Source: an uncultured Akkermansia sp. (GTDB lineage Bacteria > Verrucomicrobiota > Verrucomicrobiia > Verrucomicrobiales > Akkermansiaceae). From it: a stretch of 37,213 nt of DNA. The stretch covers positions 1 to 37,213 of the forward strand of contig CANQGG010000018.1 of assembly GCA_947601655.1 (NCBI GenBank). The letters are read 5' to 3'. Both the position numbers and the translations under genes were made by a program. This document shows positions 7,398 through 17,227 of the stretch, piece by piece (the stretch's first letter is position 1; every line of letters starts with the position of its first letter). A model generated the notes under the pieces. It was not told the origin of the DNA. It saw only the letters and a list, made by a program, of their open reading frames with translations, and ran no database searches.

Positions 7398-10300
7398 TCA
7401 GAACGCATGACGAACACCAAGACCAACGCTCCAGGAGGAAGCATTGGAACGTATGTCGCCGCGACCATTAAGGTAGATGAGCGTGGAAGTAGCGATTGGG
7501 ACGCTGATGCCGGCTTCAAGTTGAAGCGAGGTGCTGCCTGCTTCCGCACTGCGGATGCTTGCGACTTCTCCGGGCTGCATCTGCAGGGCGACGTCTGCTT
7601 CAGAACGTGAATCTCCGACATCCTGCGCTACGCCTACGCCGAGCATTGTATGAATGGGTCTGGCAATCGCACTAGGATTGAGGTCTGCAATCCACCGAAC
7701 GCCGAGGCTGAAGCGAGCGAGGAAGATGTCGTGGTCATCCACATTCAAACAGACGCCACCATCCGGGGAGGATTCTGCCCATCCGTCCAGCGCTGAGTAG
7801 GTAATTGCAGCGTTGAAATACGGGCGTATTTTCTGGGATTTTTCCTCGTTCAGGTTGGCGTCGTAGGTTAGCTCGTAGAGCAGACCGAGACCGTAGCCGT
7901 CCGTGGATCCGGTGGTGGAGTACGATCCGTTATCGTAGTTTACCGTGCGATCGAGATCTGCTGAGGCAACTCCACCGGAAATCACAACGGTATGACCCCA
8001 TGCCTTCCTGGTGCTGGTATGCAAGTAAAGGCTCAGCCAATAGGAATCCAGTGATCCGGTGGCGACATCCGCGGAGTTAGCATCAAGATCACCGTACAGA
8101 GCGGTGAGGGCAAGACCGATCGTAGTGGACTCCGTGATGCGTTTATCAGCCCCCACTGAGCCTCCCCATGTATTAAGCTCATAGCCGGTTTCATCGCCAT
8201 CACTGTCCATTTCTCGGAAATCTCCCTCTGCTGCCACCCAGGCCGAAAACTTACCGACAGGCGTGCCGGAAGCTTCGGATTGCAGAGCATGGTCGCGCAC
8301 GCGCAGCAGGTTGTCGCGCACTTCATCGCGAAGAGCTAAGCCGGGAGCGACGAGCGAGGTGCCGGCCATAGCCGCCATTTGTGTCGCTGCTCGGGTCACG
8401 TTGCCTTCCTCGTCGAAAATGTTCCGCAAGATGGAGTCTCTGAGTGCTGGGAATTGTTCGCTCATGCCTACTGATTCATTGGAGTCGGCATCCGTGGCGA
8501 TTTCGTCTTTGCAGTTCTGCAGAGCGTTGGCAAGGAGCTTCGCACCGCTGGCAGAATTATGGGAGTTAGCTGCGTTCATCAGCTGCCCACTTTTGTCAGT
8601 TGCGTCACCTTGTACCCTCACGGAGTTTGCTTCTTGTTGGCTCCCTTCTCCGTTTTCCTCCAACTCGAGGGCCATGACTTCAGCCTGTTTGTTGGGATCG
8701 TAGGCAGCGTCGTACACAGCGATGAGCTCCAGGTTGTTGTAGTAGTACGTCAGGAGGGGGGTGAAGAGAGCATTCAGAATGCGTTCGCCATCCATATAGC
8801 GTCCGCCATCAGTTCCTTCTTTGACAATTCCATTGGAGTTTGCCAGCAGAGTCATATCCAATTTGTTGGAATTGAAGGAGACGTTTTCAGCGCCTATTTC
8901 AACCGCCAGCACCGTGGAGGAGCCAAGAGTCAAACCTTTCTCATTGTTATCTACCATCAGCGCTTTATCATCCTGCCCGTTCTTGAGTTGCAAGGAAAAG
9001 GTCGTAACGTTATTGGTCAGTTCTGCACTGTGGGTGATTACATGTCCATCAATGACAAGGTGACCGGATGTCTGAAGGGACTTCAGTTCGACCTCTCCGC
9101 GAAGGGTAAGTACAGTGTGCTCGTCCTTTGATTCAATCGTGAGTTGGTTGTTTTTAAGATCGACGAAGGTTTGATCCACATCGCCCGTCAGGTTGATGGT
9201 GGTGTCACCGCTTGTCTGAATCTCGCCCGTGAACACGCCTTCACCTCTTGAGAGATGCAGCGTATTGGTGTTCAGCGAGAGATCTCCCTCACCGCTCAGC
9301 GCACCGATCGTTGCCGTGCCCTTACGGTTGATTACCAACTTGGCCCCTTCCTTCACTTCCATGGAGGGACCATCGCTCAGTTCGACGTTTTCGCCAATGA
9401 TGAGTTCTTTCTGCACCTGAAGCAGTCCCTTGCCGGAGAGGGCACCCCCGTCGAGGACACTGGCGTCCTGAATCGAGAGAGACCCCTCCACTGCAAGTTC
9501 TGGAGCAGTTTCCTTCAGAGCTTGCATAGCGAGAGAGCCAACGGAGTTGTTGGCTCCGCAAAGGACAAGAGTACCATCTTGAACTTCCAATTTTCCTGCG
9601 ATACCGACATTGCCGATTACAGTAAGTTTTGCGTTGCCATCCTTGGTGATGGAGGCGCCATTTGGTGCAGAGATCCCGCCCATGAAGGTGGTGTCGCCGT
9701 CGTAGTAATCATAGGTTTTGTTGACGAGAGAGACATTGCCATTCCCCTGAAGAGTAAGGGACCCGCTTCCTTCCAGTTGGTGTATGGATGTGTTTTTGGA
9801 TCCGTCAGTTTGTACGGTAAGCTCACTGTTTACTATGACCTTGGTGCAGTCGTTGAGTTTTTGGGCGTCTACCGTGCCTCCATGGTCGTCCACGTAAGTG
9901 TGCTCCTTCACCAGCCCCAGCACAACCTCGCCGGCATTACTTTCAGGGCTGAGAAATTCCTTGGCGAGGAAACTGATGCCGCTCCCTGTGGAGAGTAGGA
10001 AGTGCTTTTTTACCCAATCCAGCAGGGAGTCCTCGCCTGTGTCAAACGTGCCATCCACGATGTGCAGTCGCAGTTCGCCACTCTCTAGTTCGCTGAACAA
10101 ATCCGACGCAAGTTGCAGCTTGAGTTTGCCCCCATCTTCGAAGGACAGAGAGCCATTCCCATTCTTGAAGGAGAAGAGAGAATTGCCCTCATCCCCCACG
10201 CAATCGGAGCCGATGGTCACGATATTGGCATCACCCTTGAGGGTGAGAGTCGAGCCGTCCGCAAGATCCGTGAAGCGCACGCCGGATTGCCCGCGCGTAA

Positions 10301-13300
10301 CGACGCCGGTGATCTGCCCAGCGTTCACACCACCGAGCGAAACCGGACTCTTCACATTTTCATTCAGATCAATGGTCAAATCACCCTCGAAGCTTGCGGC
10401 ATCTGCGAGCTGCCCATCTTTCAGAGTGACGCCGCCTTCCACCTTTCCCTTGAGGGAGGTCTTTGTGCCCGCCGCATCCAGCACCACGCTTTCCTTCACA
10501 TCCCCAAGCATCACCTGGGCATTCGTGGGAGACGTATACTTCACTTTGCTCCTCTCCTCACCTTCCGTAGCATTCTCATCCGGGACACTCTCCACCTTGG
10601 CATGCAGGGAGACCCCGCCATCAATCGACGCGCCCGAGAAATCATAGGTGACATCCTCGCTCAGCTCCACATCCACCGATCCCGTAATCGAGGTGGGATG
10701 GGTCAGCTGGAGCGAACCACCGGTGACTGTCACATCGCCCAGCACTATGCCATCACCGGTAGAGTGCCAGGTCCCGCCGGTCAGCGAAATATTGCCTTCC
10801 ACCGTACCGCTTCCCGTGGTGAGAGTGCCGCCGGTGACAGTGAGGTTCCCGGTCACTGCGCCGGATCCGGTGGAGACCGAACCATCGCTCAACGTCACGT
10901 CCCCGGTGAGGGAGGCTCCTTCGAGCAGCGTCAGCGCGCCGCCGGATACGTTCACCGCAGCGGCAATGGAGCCGCCCTCGCCCGTCAGAGATAGAGATCC
11001 GCCCTTCAAATCCAGGGTAGAAACCGCCAGCGTGCCTTCGGTAGTCATATCGCCTCCTGTAAGAGTCACGGATCCCGTGCCGGTCACGCTGCCCTTCACA
11101 TCGCTCGTACCGCCCGAAATGGTCAATCCCGCGCCCACGTTCACGGTCGAATCGGCCGCTACATTCAGACCATTCATCGAAGACTCGCCGCGGAGGACGA
11201 GGTTACCCCCATCCACGGAAACCTGCCCCTGCGAGCTCAGTTCGCCGAAAAGGGTCAGACTCGCATCCCCTGTCTTCCTGAGCGTGGTGCCATCGGTCAC
11301 CACGATATTGCCGTACACCTCGGTGCTGCCGTTCTGTTCTCCCTCGGTGTTTGTGTTCTCCAGAGAGAGAGCTCCACCGCCGGAAACGGTCAGTGTGTGG
11401 ATGGTGTCAGAGGAGACCCCGGCCGTCAGCTGCTTCAGCGTGGCTTCCCCTCCCTTCGTATTGAAAGACAGATTCCCATCCAGGAAAACCTTCTTCTGAT
11501 CGTTCAGCTCCTCCGAGTCTGCATTCAGTCCCTGGGATTGGAAAGAGGAGGCAAAGATCAGACCTTTGAGACTGATGGACACGGTAATCGTGCCGTTATT
11601 CTGAACACTCCAAGTGGACTGTTCGTCGTCCTCGAGTCCGGCGCCCAGACTCAGGTGTCCGGCAAAATGGCTGGGCGAGGTGATTGTCCCGTTGGTCAGG
11701 GTAAAGGACACCTCTGTCTTGTTTGTCGGGTTGGTCTTGAGCAGGGAAGCATCCACATCCACATCCACCACCAGCTGACCGCCCTCGGCAAAGGTAACCT
11801 CCCCTTTTCCGGGATCATTGAAATTCAAGACCGGGGTAGAACCATTGCCCACACGAATGGAACTCGTGCCCTCCAGTGTGATGGTGCCATTTCCGATATT
11901 GGTCAGGGAAGCCCCGGCAGCCGTCAGGTTGACGCTCTTCAGGGCTGAGGCGTTTACCTGACCAAGGTTCAGACTGCTTAGGGAGGATTTTACCGCCAGA
12001 GATCCATTCAGGTTATTCGCCCCGCTCAAATTGCCATCCACCAGAGTCACATCGGCAGTGGAGTTCTTGCCGTGCAGATTCAGGCTGGCCCCACCTCGCA
12101 AAATCACCTGCGCACCAAAGCCATCTGCCTGCACATCGATACGGGAGGAAGCATCTGCGACCAGCTTGGTGTCATCGGCAGACAGGCTGCCACCCTTGAA
12201 CACGAACGAAGAAGACGCTCCACTAAGGGAAACCGTACCTTTGATGCTGCCACCGCTATGCACGAGTTTGGCCTCCTGCTTACCCGCCTGGGCAACAGAG
12301 ACATCGCCGGAAATACTGCCTCCACTCTGTTCGAAGGTACCACCCGACATCGTGAGGGAGCCCACCTCGCCAGCTTTCTGCAAGAAAGACCCGCTGAGCA
12401 ACTCCAGGCACTCAACCGTGCCGCCCTTTTGGGTGAACACGCTTTCCGTGTCATATTGGTTGCCATGTTGATTGCCCACCACCGCCTTTTTCACGAGACC
12501 CGTGCCGGATTGGGTGAAGGAGCCCTTTTGTGTCATGGAAAGCAAATCCACCGTGCCGCCCTCCTGGGTGAAAGTGGCAGCCATGCGCACGTCCGCCGTG
12601 CCGTGTATCGTGCCGCCCTTCTGGATAAAGCTCCCCGTCGACGCCATATAAACCCCGTTGTTCAGCACGCCGTCCCCGCTCTGGGTGAAGGTGGAGCCGC
12701 CCCGAACATTCACGATATTCAAAATCGTACCACCCGTCTGGGCGCCGGTCGCCTCGTAGTCAAAATCGATAAAGCCTTCAACGATACCACCGGACTGGGT
12801 GAAGGAAGACCCCTTGTTGAATACATTCAACCCGCTGGCAATGTGACCGTCCTCCATCTTGAAGGAGCCGCCGGTCTTCACTTCCACACGCCCCAGAATC
12901 TCCGGGGCCGTCGCATCTTCGCCGGCCTTCTTCTGCGTAAAGGTGGATTCTGAGCCCGCCACCGATACGCCGCCAGTAATCACGCCGCCCGCCTGGGTGA
13001 AAGAACCCTTGACCACCGAGACTCCGTTATCGATGGTGCCTTTTGAAGTGCCTGTACCGCCTCCGGAAACGAGCACACCGCCGTCCACATCGCCTGCCTC
13101 CTGGTTGTAGGTGCCGCCATCTACGGTCACTTTGCCGCCAAGATCATTGCGCTGGGTGAAAGTGGCGTTTCGGGCTATGGACACGTTCCCGCTGAGGATA
13201 CTGCCGTTCTGGTTGTACTGTCCGCCGCCGATCGAGAGAGCCCCTGTGAAAGTTCCATTCTGGTTGAACGTACCGCCGGTCATATTGAGGGTGGTGCCGC

Positions 13301-15470
13301 TCATGCTGCCCATCTGGGTAAAGACGCCGCCCTCCAGATTAATCTGCGTGTTCTTGGTGGCCACGCGATCGCCGGATTGCGTGAAGGAGCCTTCCTTCAC
13401 CGTGATGGTGCCGTCCGAGAAGCTCGCATTCTCCTGGGTGTAAACTCCCCCCGTCACGGTCACGTCCACCCTGCTATCTCCTCCCGATTGCTTGTAGCTG
13501 CCGCCGGAAAGTTCCACTGTTTCGCGCAACCAGCTGGACGCGAATTCCGCCTCCTGCGTGAAGCTGCCGCTTCTCACCTTGAACGTGCCTCCGGTGACGT
13601 CAACGCTCTCTCCAAGAGTCGCTGTGCCGCCATCCACATCCAGAGTGACGATCTCCAACCGCCCTTCTTCCATGTCGAACGTAGCCCCATCCCTGACCGT
13701 CACAGTGGATCTGTTGAGATCACTCGACTCCTTCGTCATGGTCATCTTCCCTCCATTCTTCAGGGTAATGTCCCCTCCGATAATCCAGCCGCCTTCCACA
13801 GAAAGCACGCCGCCATCCTGCACCTCTGCTTTCAGCGTGGTCCAGCCGCCCTCGGTTACCCGGCTCTTCACCTCCAGCACGCCCCCTCTCCCTACTGTTA
13901 CTTGGGTCTTCTCGCCGAAGGCTCCGTTAACCCCCAATTCATACACGGCCGCTGCTTCCTCCTCCGCCGCGCTGGCCGCGCGCGCCGGTGACGCCTCGCC
14001 CACGGTGATGGTTACATTTCCCGCGTCATCGCCGAGGCGGTCCCAGTTCTGTATCATCTTACCATTCCCCCTCACCTCAATTGTGCGGTTAGTCGCATCA
14101 TCAATCGTTCCGTTACTCAGGGTGTAGGTTGCATCTACCAGGTGAAGATCGATCCCCATGGATCCCGAGGTATGCTGAAAATTGCTCCCCGCGCTGAAAT
14201 GAAGCTGCCCGGTGAAGGAGCCGCCCTGCTGCTCAAAAGTACCCTTGTTCAGCTCGAGTGTGCCGTCAAACGTGCCGCCCGAGTGCACGAATTGCCCCTT
14301 CTCGTTCACATACACCGTGATTCCGTCCCAGATGGTGCCGCCATTCTGCACCATTTTGCCGTCTTCGCCGATGGTGATGGTTCCTTTGGCCATTTCCTTG
14401 CCACCCTCGCTATGCTGACCGATGTCGCCACCTGAAAGCGTGAATACTGATTCCCCTCCGGCCGTCGTCGCTTCATCCCCCAGTTGCTCGGGAATCGCCT
14501 CGTCGCCCACCTTGCCGATCTTCATGTTCAGGGTAGCCTGACCGAATGCCGAAGCTTGCTCCGACAGCTCGCGCCCCTCCAGATCAACAGACGTGTCGCG
14601 ATTCGAAGAGTAGCACAGCTTTCCTCCCTCCATCGTCATGCTGCCACCGTCCTTGATGATGATGGTTGCTTGCCCCATGCCCCCGCCGGATCCAAAGCCA
14701 ATCCAGGAGCGATCCAGCATGGTGAAGGAACTGCCCGCACCCTGAACCGTCAGGTTCACAACCCCCGTGTATCCTTTCCCGCGTCCATAGCCGTACCAGC
14801 TCCGATCCTCCCACGTGGCCCCATCCTTCACCGTGATGTTCGCCGTGCCCTTTTTCAGGTTTTCTTTTCCCTCCTGCCCGTCCAATTGGTCGTCCTCAAA
14901 CCCGAAACCCATTTGTGCCGTCTGCGTGGCCGCCTTGGTTCCGACTCCTGACAGTGTGATCGTAATCACGCCGCCATTGTGACCGCCAAAGCCTATGTTG
15001 GAGACAAACTTCGAACCCCCTTTCACCTCGATATTTGTTTTTCCTTCACCTCCGCAGCTGAGGAAACCGTTGCGCATCAGCAATTTTGCGCCCTTATCCA
15101 CCGTATAGTCAGCTGTCCCGGAATACGCCTCCCTGGCATAGCCTGTGATCTCGTAATAGCCACCCGCCATGTCCACGCTCAGGTTGTTGCCGCTCTCGCA
15201 CGCCACCCTGCCGGCCGTGTGGTACACCGAACCTCCACGCACCGTGATCGTGCTGTCGCCGAGGATATCCGTCTCAATTTTCAGCGTTTCCCCACTATTG
15301 ACCGTAACACGGATGCCATCCTCATACTTTGCGGCTCCATCGCCCTTCGTGAGGGTTATAGTCTTTTTCCCATCGTTAAAAGTAATGTCCTCCTGAGCAG
15401 GCAAACCTTGTAGGGTGGCCATGATTGTAAGGAGAGCAGCGAGCAACTGGACAGGTAAATGCAGTTTCAT
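7398..15470 (-). CDS. giant autotransporter (type V) with beta-helical passenger
   Basis: This 2690-aa surface or secreted protein has a signal peptide (MKLHLPVQLLAALLTIMATLQGLPA), a very long Gly/Thr/Ser-rich passenger, and a C-terminal autotransporter barrel over about the last 280 residues. The barrel includes GYELNTWGGSVGADKRI and ends SVGLGVRHAF, with the terminal Phe expected for the BAM insertion signal. Before the barrel is a helix, RDNLLRVRDHALQ. The passenger contains about two dozen turns with an F-T-Q-x-G-G core and further GG-x-L-T repeats typical of passenger-associated transport repeats. It is probably an adhesin. No protease or lipase motif was noticed. No SD precedes ATG 15470. 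The next operon starts 72 bp downstream. Confidence 0.93.
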   Translation of the reverse strand: MKLHLPVQLLAALLTIMATLQGLPAQEDITFNDGKKTITLTKGDGAAKYEDGIRVTVNSGETLKIETDILGDSTITVRGGSVYHTAGRVACESGNNLSVDMAGGYYEITGYAREAYSGTADYTVDKGAKLLMRNGFLSCGGEGKTNIEVKGGSKFVSNIGFGGHNGGVITITLSGVGTKAATQTAQMGFGFEDDQLDGQEGKENLKKGTANITVKDGATWEDRSWYGYGRGKGYTGVVNLTVQGAGSSFTMLDRSWIGFGSGGGMGQATIIIKDGGSMTMEGGKLCYSSNRDTSVDLEGRELSEQASAFGQATLNMKIGKVGDEAIPEQLGDEATTAGGESVFTLSGGDIGQHSEGGKEMAKGTITIGEDGKMVQNGGTIWDGITVYVNEKGQFVHSGGTFDGTLELNKGTFEQQGGSFTGQLHFSAGSNFQHTSGSMGIDLHLVDATYTLSNGTIDDATNRTIEVRGNGKMIQNWDRLGDDAGNVTITVGEASPARAASAAEEEAAAVYELGVNGAFGEKTQVTVGRGGVLEVKSRVTEGGWTTLKAEVQDGGVLSVEGGWIIGGDITLKNGGKMTMTKESSDLNRSTVTVRDGATFDMEEGRLEIVTLDVDGGTATLGESVDVTGGTFKVRSGSFTQEAEFASSWLRETVELSGGSYKQSGGDSRVDVTVTGGVYTQENASFSDGTITVKEGSFTQSGDRVATKNTQINLEGGVFTQMGSMSGTTLNMTGGTFNQNGTFTGALSIGGGQYNQNGSILSGNVSIARNATFTQRNDLGGKVTVDGGTYNQEAGDVDGGVLVSGGGTGTSKGTIDNGVSVVKGSFTQAGGVITGGVSVAGSESTFTQKKAGEDATAPEILGRVEVKTGGSFKMEDGHIASGLNVFNKGSSFTQSGGIVEGFIDFDYEATGAQTGGTILNIVNVRGGSTFTQSGDGVLNNGVYMASTGSFIQKGGTIHGTADVRMAATFTQEGGTVDLLSMTQKGSFTQSGTGLVKKAVVGNQHGNQYDTESVFTQKGGTVECLELLSGSFLQKAGEVGSLTMSGGTFEQSGGSISGDVSVAQAGKQEAKLVHSGGSIKGTVSLSGASSSFVFKGGSLSADDTKLVADASSRIDVQADGFGAQVILRGGASLNLHGKNSTADVTLVDGNLSGANNLNGSLAVKSSLSSLNLGQVNASALKSVNLTAAGASLTNIGNGTITLEGTSSIRVGNGSTPVLNFNDPGKGEVTFAEGGQLVVDVDVDASLLKTNPTNKTEVSFTLTNGTITSPSHFAGHLSLGAGLEDDEQSTWSVQNNGTITVSISLKGLIFASSFQSQGLNADSEELNDQKKVFLDGNLSFNTKGGEATLKQLTAGVSSDTIHTLTVSGGGALSLENTNTEGEQNGSTEVYGNIVVTDGTTLRKTGDASLTLFGELSSQGQVSVDGGNLVLRGESSMNGLNVAADSTVNVGAGLTISGGTSDVKGSVTGTGSVTLTGGDMTTEGTLAVSTLDLKGGSLSLTGEGGSIAAAVNVSGGALTLLEGASLTGDVTLSDGSVSTGSGAVTGNLTVTGGTLTTGSGTVEGNISLTGGTWHSTGDGIVLGDVTVTGGSLQLTHPTSITGSVDVELSEDVTYDFSGASIDGGVSLHAKVESVPDENATEGEERSKVKYTSPTNAQVMLGDVKESVVLDAAGTKTSLKGKVEGGVTLKDGQLADAASFEGDLTIDLNENVKSPVSLGGVNAGQITGVVTRGQSGVRFTDLADGSTLTLKGDANIVTIGSDCVGDEGNSLFSFKNGNGSLSFEDGGKLKLQLASDLFSELESGELRLHIVDGTFDTGEDSLLDWVKKHFLLSTGSGISFLAKEFLSPESNAGEVVLGLVKEHTYVDDHGGTVDAQKLNDCTKVIVNSELTVQTDGSKNTSIHQLEGSGSLTLQGNGNVSLVNKTYDYYDGDTTFMGGISAPNGASITKDGNAKLTVIGNVGIAGKLEVQDGTLVLCGANNSVGSLAMQALKETAPELAVEGSLSIQDASVLDGGALSGKGLLQVQKELIIGENVELSDGPSMEVKEGAKLVINRKGTATIGALSGEGDLSLNTNTLHLSRGEGVFTGEIQTSGDTTINLTGDVDQTFVDLKNNQLTIESKDEHTVLTLRGEVELKSLQTSGHLVIDGHVITHSAELTNNVTTFSLQLKNGQDDKALMVDNNEKGLTLGSSTVLAVEIGAENVSFNSNKLDMTLLANSNGIVKEGTDGGRYMDGERILNALFTPLLTYYYNNLELIAVYDAAYDPNKQAEVMALELEENGEGSQQEANSVRVQGDATDKSGQLMNAANSHNSASGAKLLANALQNCKDEIATDADSNESVGMSEQFPALRDSILRNIFDEEGNVTRAATQMAAMAGTSLVAPGLALRDEVRDNLLRVRDHALQSEASGTPVGKFSAWVAAEGDFREMDSDGDETGYELNTWGGSVGADKRITESTTIGLALTALYGDLDANSADVATGSLDSYWLSLYLHTSTRKAWGHTVVISGGVASADLDRTVNYDNGSYSTTGSTDGYGLGLLYELTYDANLNEEKSQKIRPYFNAAITYSALDGWAESSPDGGVCLNVDDHDIFLARFSLGVRWIADLNPSAIARPIHTMLGVGVAQDVGDSRSEADVALQMQPGEVASIRSAEAGSTSLQLEAGISVPIATSTLIYLNGRGDIRSNASSWSVGLGVRHAF
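12190..14360 (-). repeat. F-T-Q-x-G-G passenger repeat block
   Basis: Within the passenger, turns of roughly 18-30 residues recur with a core such as GSFTQSGG, GTFNQNGT, GQYNQNGS or GTFEQSGG followed by a short beta strand (DVSV, GALSI). About 24 turns are recognisable between KMVQNGGTIWDG and SSFVFKGGSL. The regular Gln ladder suggests a stacked parallel beta-helix. The DNA copies are divergent, so this is an old protein-level repeat, not a recent tandem duplication. Confidence 0.8.
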
Positions 15471-15798
15471 CGGTATTCAGAAAAGTTAAGGTGAAAGATA
15501 ACTTGTTCGATGATAAAGATAGCTAATTCTAGGAGATATTTCTCAATTTGTAAAGACAGAAAACAGGATTTAATGAAGCCGGGACTAAGAAAAGAACCCG
15601 TTAAGTGCATTCTGTCTACACCCTCCCGTTAACGCAAAGTTACAGAAATAGAAAAAATTCGTTTCTTCAGAAAAAACGGGAGGATGGTCTGGCGATGGCA
15701 CTGCCGCCTTGTATCTGCCTCCGGACGCCTTTTCAGAAACCTCACCCCGCTGAAAGCTTCCCCTACGCTGTTGCGCTGATTTCGCTCTTTGCCGGGAT
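15471..15798. other. intergenic gap, autotransporter upstream region
   Basis: This 328-bp gap lies between the exporter operon end and the autotransporter start. The 80 bp nearest the autotransporter is AT-rich and presumably holds its promoter, but I see no convincing -35/-10 pair. A 9-bp inverted repeat, CCTCCCGTT (15622-15630) and AACGGGAGG (15675-15683), spans an AT-rich loop of 44 bp. No gene is supported here. Confidence 0.5.
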
Positions 15799-17169
15799 TC
15801 AATATCCTCCGCCAAGAGCAGCCGAGAGACGGGCGAGCGTAATGCGAACTTGTTGCCGCGCGGCGATGAGGTTCAGCTCGGCATTCAACCAGGAGCGTTC
15901 GGCGGTGGCAACGTTTAGGAAGTTGGAGTTGCCCACACTGTAGAGACGTAGAGAGAGCTCTGCAGCCAGTTTGCCGGCACGGGCCGTTTCGGCGTATTCC
16001 GGAAGCTGGCTTGTAAGGCGTGCATAATCAATGAGGCATGATTCAACCTCCGCAAAGGCGCTCAGCACAGTCTTTCGGTATGCCTGAGCGCTCTCCATGC
16101 GTGCAATGCGAGCGAGGCGCACATTGCCTCTCAGAGCGGTGCGATTGAAGAGAGCTTGCGAGGCGTTGGCAGAAAGGCTCCACCCTGCACCGCGAAAAAA
16201 GTCTGCAAAATCAGAGGAGGAAGAAGAGCTGACGTTGCCGGTAAGGCTGATGCGGGGGAAGAGATTTGCCACTTGTACCCCAATATTGGCTGTGGCTCTG
16301 TGCAAGTTATACTCTGCCTGCACAATGTCGGGGCGGCGGCGCAGTAGTTCGGCAGGAAGCCCCGTTGGTACGCGGGGAATGCGGTTATACACGGTCTGTG
16401 GGGGCATGGAGAGTCGAACCTGGTCTACCGTGGTGCCGAGCAGGGTTGCAAGCGTGTTCTCGCAAGACTTGATATTTGCGGCGTAGACGGGGATTTGAGC
16501 GCGGGTATTGGCGATGGAGACATCGGCCTCTGCGAGATCGAGATTATTCTGAAAACCTGTTTCCACGCGTCGCTTCACAATATCGTAAGTGCGTTGTTGG
16601 TATTCCAGCTGGGCTTTGGCAAAGCGCAGACTCTCCTTTGCGGAAATCCATTCAAAATAGGTTGTGGCAACGCTGGAGGCGAGGGCGACTCGTGTGGCGG
16701 CGGCCGCTGCCCGCGCAGAACCGAGGGATGCCGCCGCTGCTTCCACCTGGCGGCGTGTACCCCCCCAGATATCCGGCGTCCATGAGGCGGAAAGTCCACC
16801 ATTCCAGTGCCCGTGGGAGGTTGAAGTATTGAATTCGCCGCCATTATTGCCGCTGATAGAACCGCTCACAGAGGGAAAGAGATCAGCGCGTGTGGTGCGC
16901 AGCTCCGTTTCGGCGCGGGCGATGGCGAGGGCTGCCGTCGCCATGTCTGGGTTGGCGGTAAAGGCCCGGGCGATGAGGGTAGAAAGTTGAGGGTCCGCAA
17001 AGCAGCTCCACCATGCGGTAAGGTCTTCCGGCTGCCCGGACGGGGGCATGTTGTTCACCCAGGTAACAGGGAGTCCTTGTTCTGGGGCTCCGCGAAAGTT
17101 CGGCCCAAACCGACACGAGGTTGGCACGCAGCAGAGCAAAAGCAGCAGCGGGAGGAGGGTGTGTTTCAT
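15799..17169 (-). CDS. outer-membrane efflux lipoprotein, TolC/NodT (OprM) family
   Basis: This 456-aa protein is predicted to form the outer-membrane channel of the tripartite exporter encoded just upstream. A lipoprotein-type leader (LLPLLLLLCCVPTSC) is followed by FGPNF, matching the C-x-x-GP-x-Y/F start common in NodT-type proteins. Two OEP repeats are seen: the first around WWSCFADPQLSTLIARAFTANPD, the second with GLPAELLRRRPDIVQAEYNLHRATANIGVQVANLFPRIS, the family hallmark. Its length is usual. It lies 58 bp after the permease gene and is the last gene of the exporter operon. A C7 run occurs near 16755. The exported substrate is unknown. Confidence 0.93.
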   Translation of the reverse strand: MKHTLLPLLLLLCCVPTSCRFGPNFRGAPEQGLPVTWVNNMPPSGQPEDLTAWWSCFADPQLSTLIARAFTANPDMATAALAIARAETELRTTRADLFPSVSGSISGNNGGEFNTSTSHGHWNGGLSASWTPDIWGGTRRQVEAAAASLGSARAAAAATRVALASSVATTYFEWISAKESLRFAKAQLEYQQRTYDIVKRRVETGFQNNLDLAEADVSIANTRAQIPVYAANIKSCENTLATLLGTTVDQVRLSMPPQTVYNRIPRVPTGLPAELLRRRPDIVQAEYNLHRATANIGVQVANLFPRISLTGNVSSSSSSDFADFFRGAGWSLSANASQALFNRTALRGNVRLARIARMESAQAYRKTVLSAFAEVESCLIDYARLTSQLPEYAETARAGKLAAELSLRLYSVGNSNFLNVATAERSWLNAELNLIAARQQVRITLARLSAALGGGY

Positions 17170-17227
17170 GGAAGAGGTCAGGGGAAAGAGAATGAATCGC
17201 AGTGGTAGAAGTCAGCAAAGAAAAAGA

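Noticed and set aside
8559..14435. Many plus-strand open frames opposite the first autotransporter
   Set aside because: They are low-complexity reverse reading of a Gly/Thr-rich repeat gene and have no domain or start signal; the minus-strand protein is far better supported.
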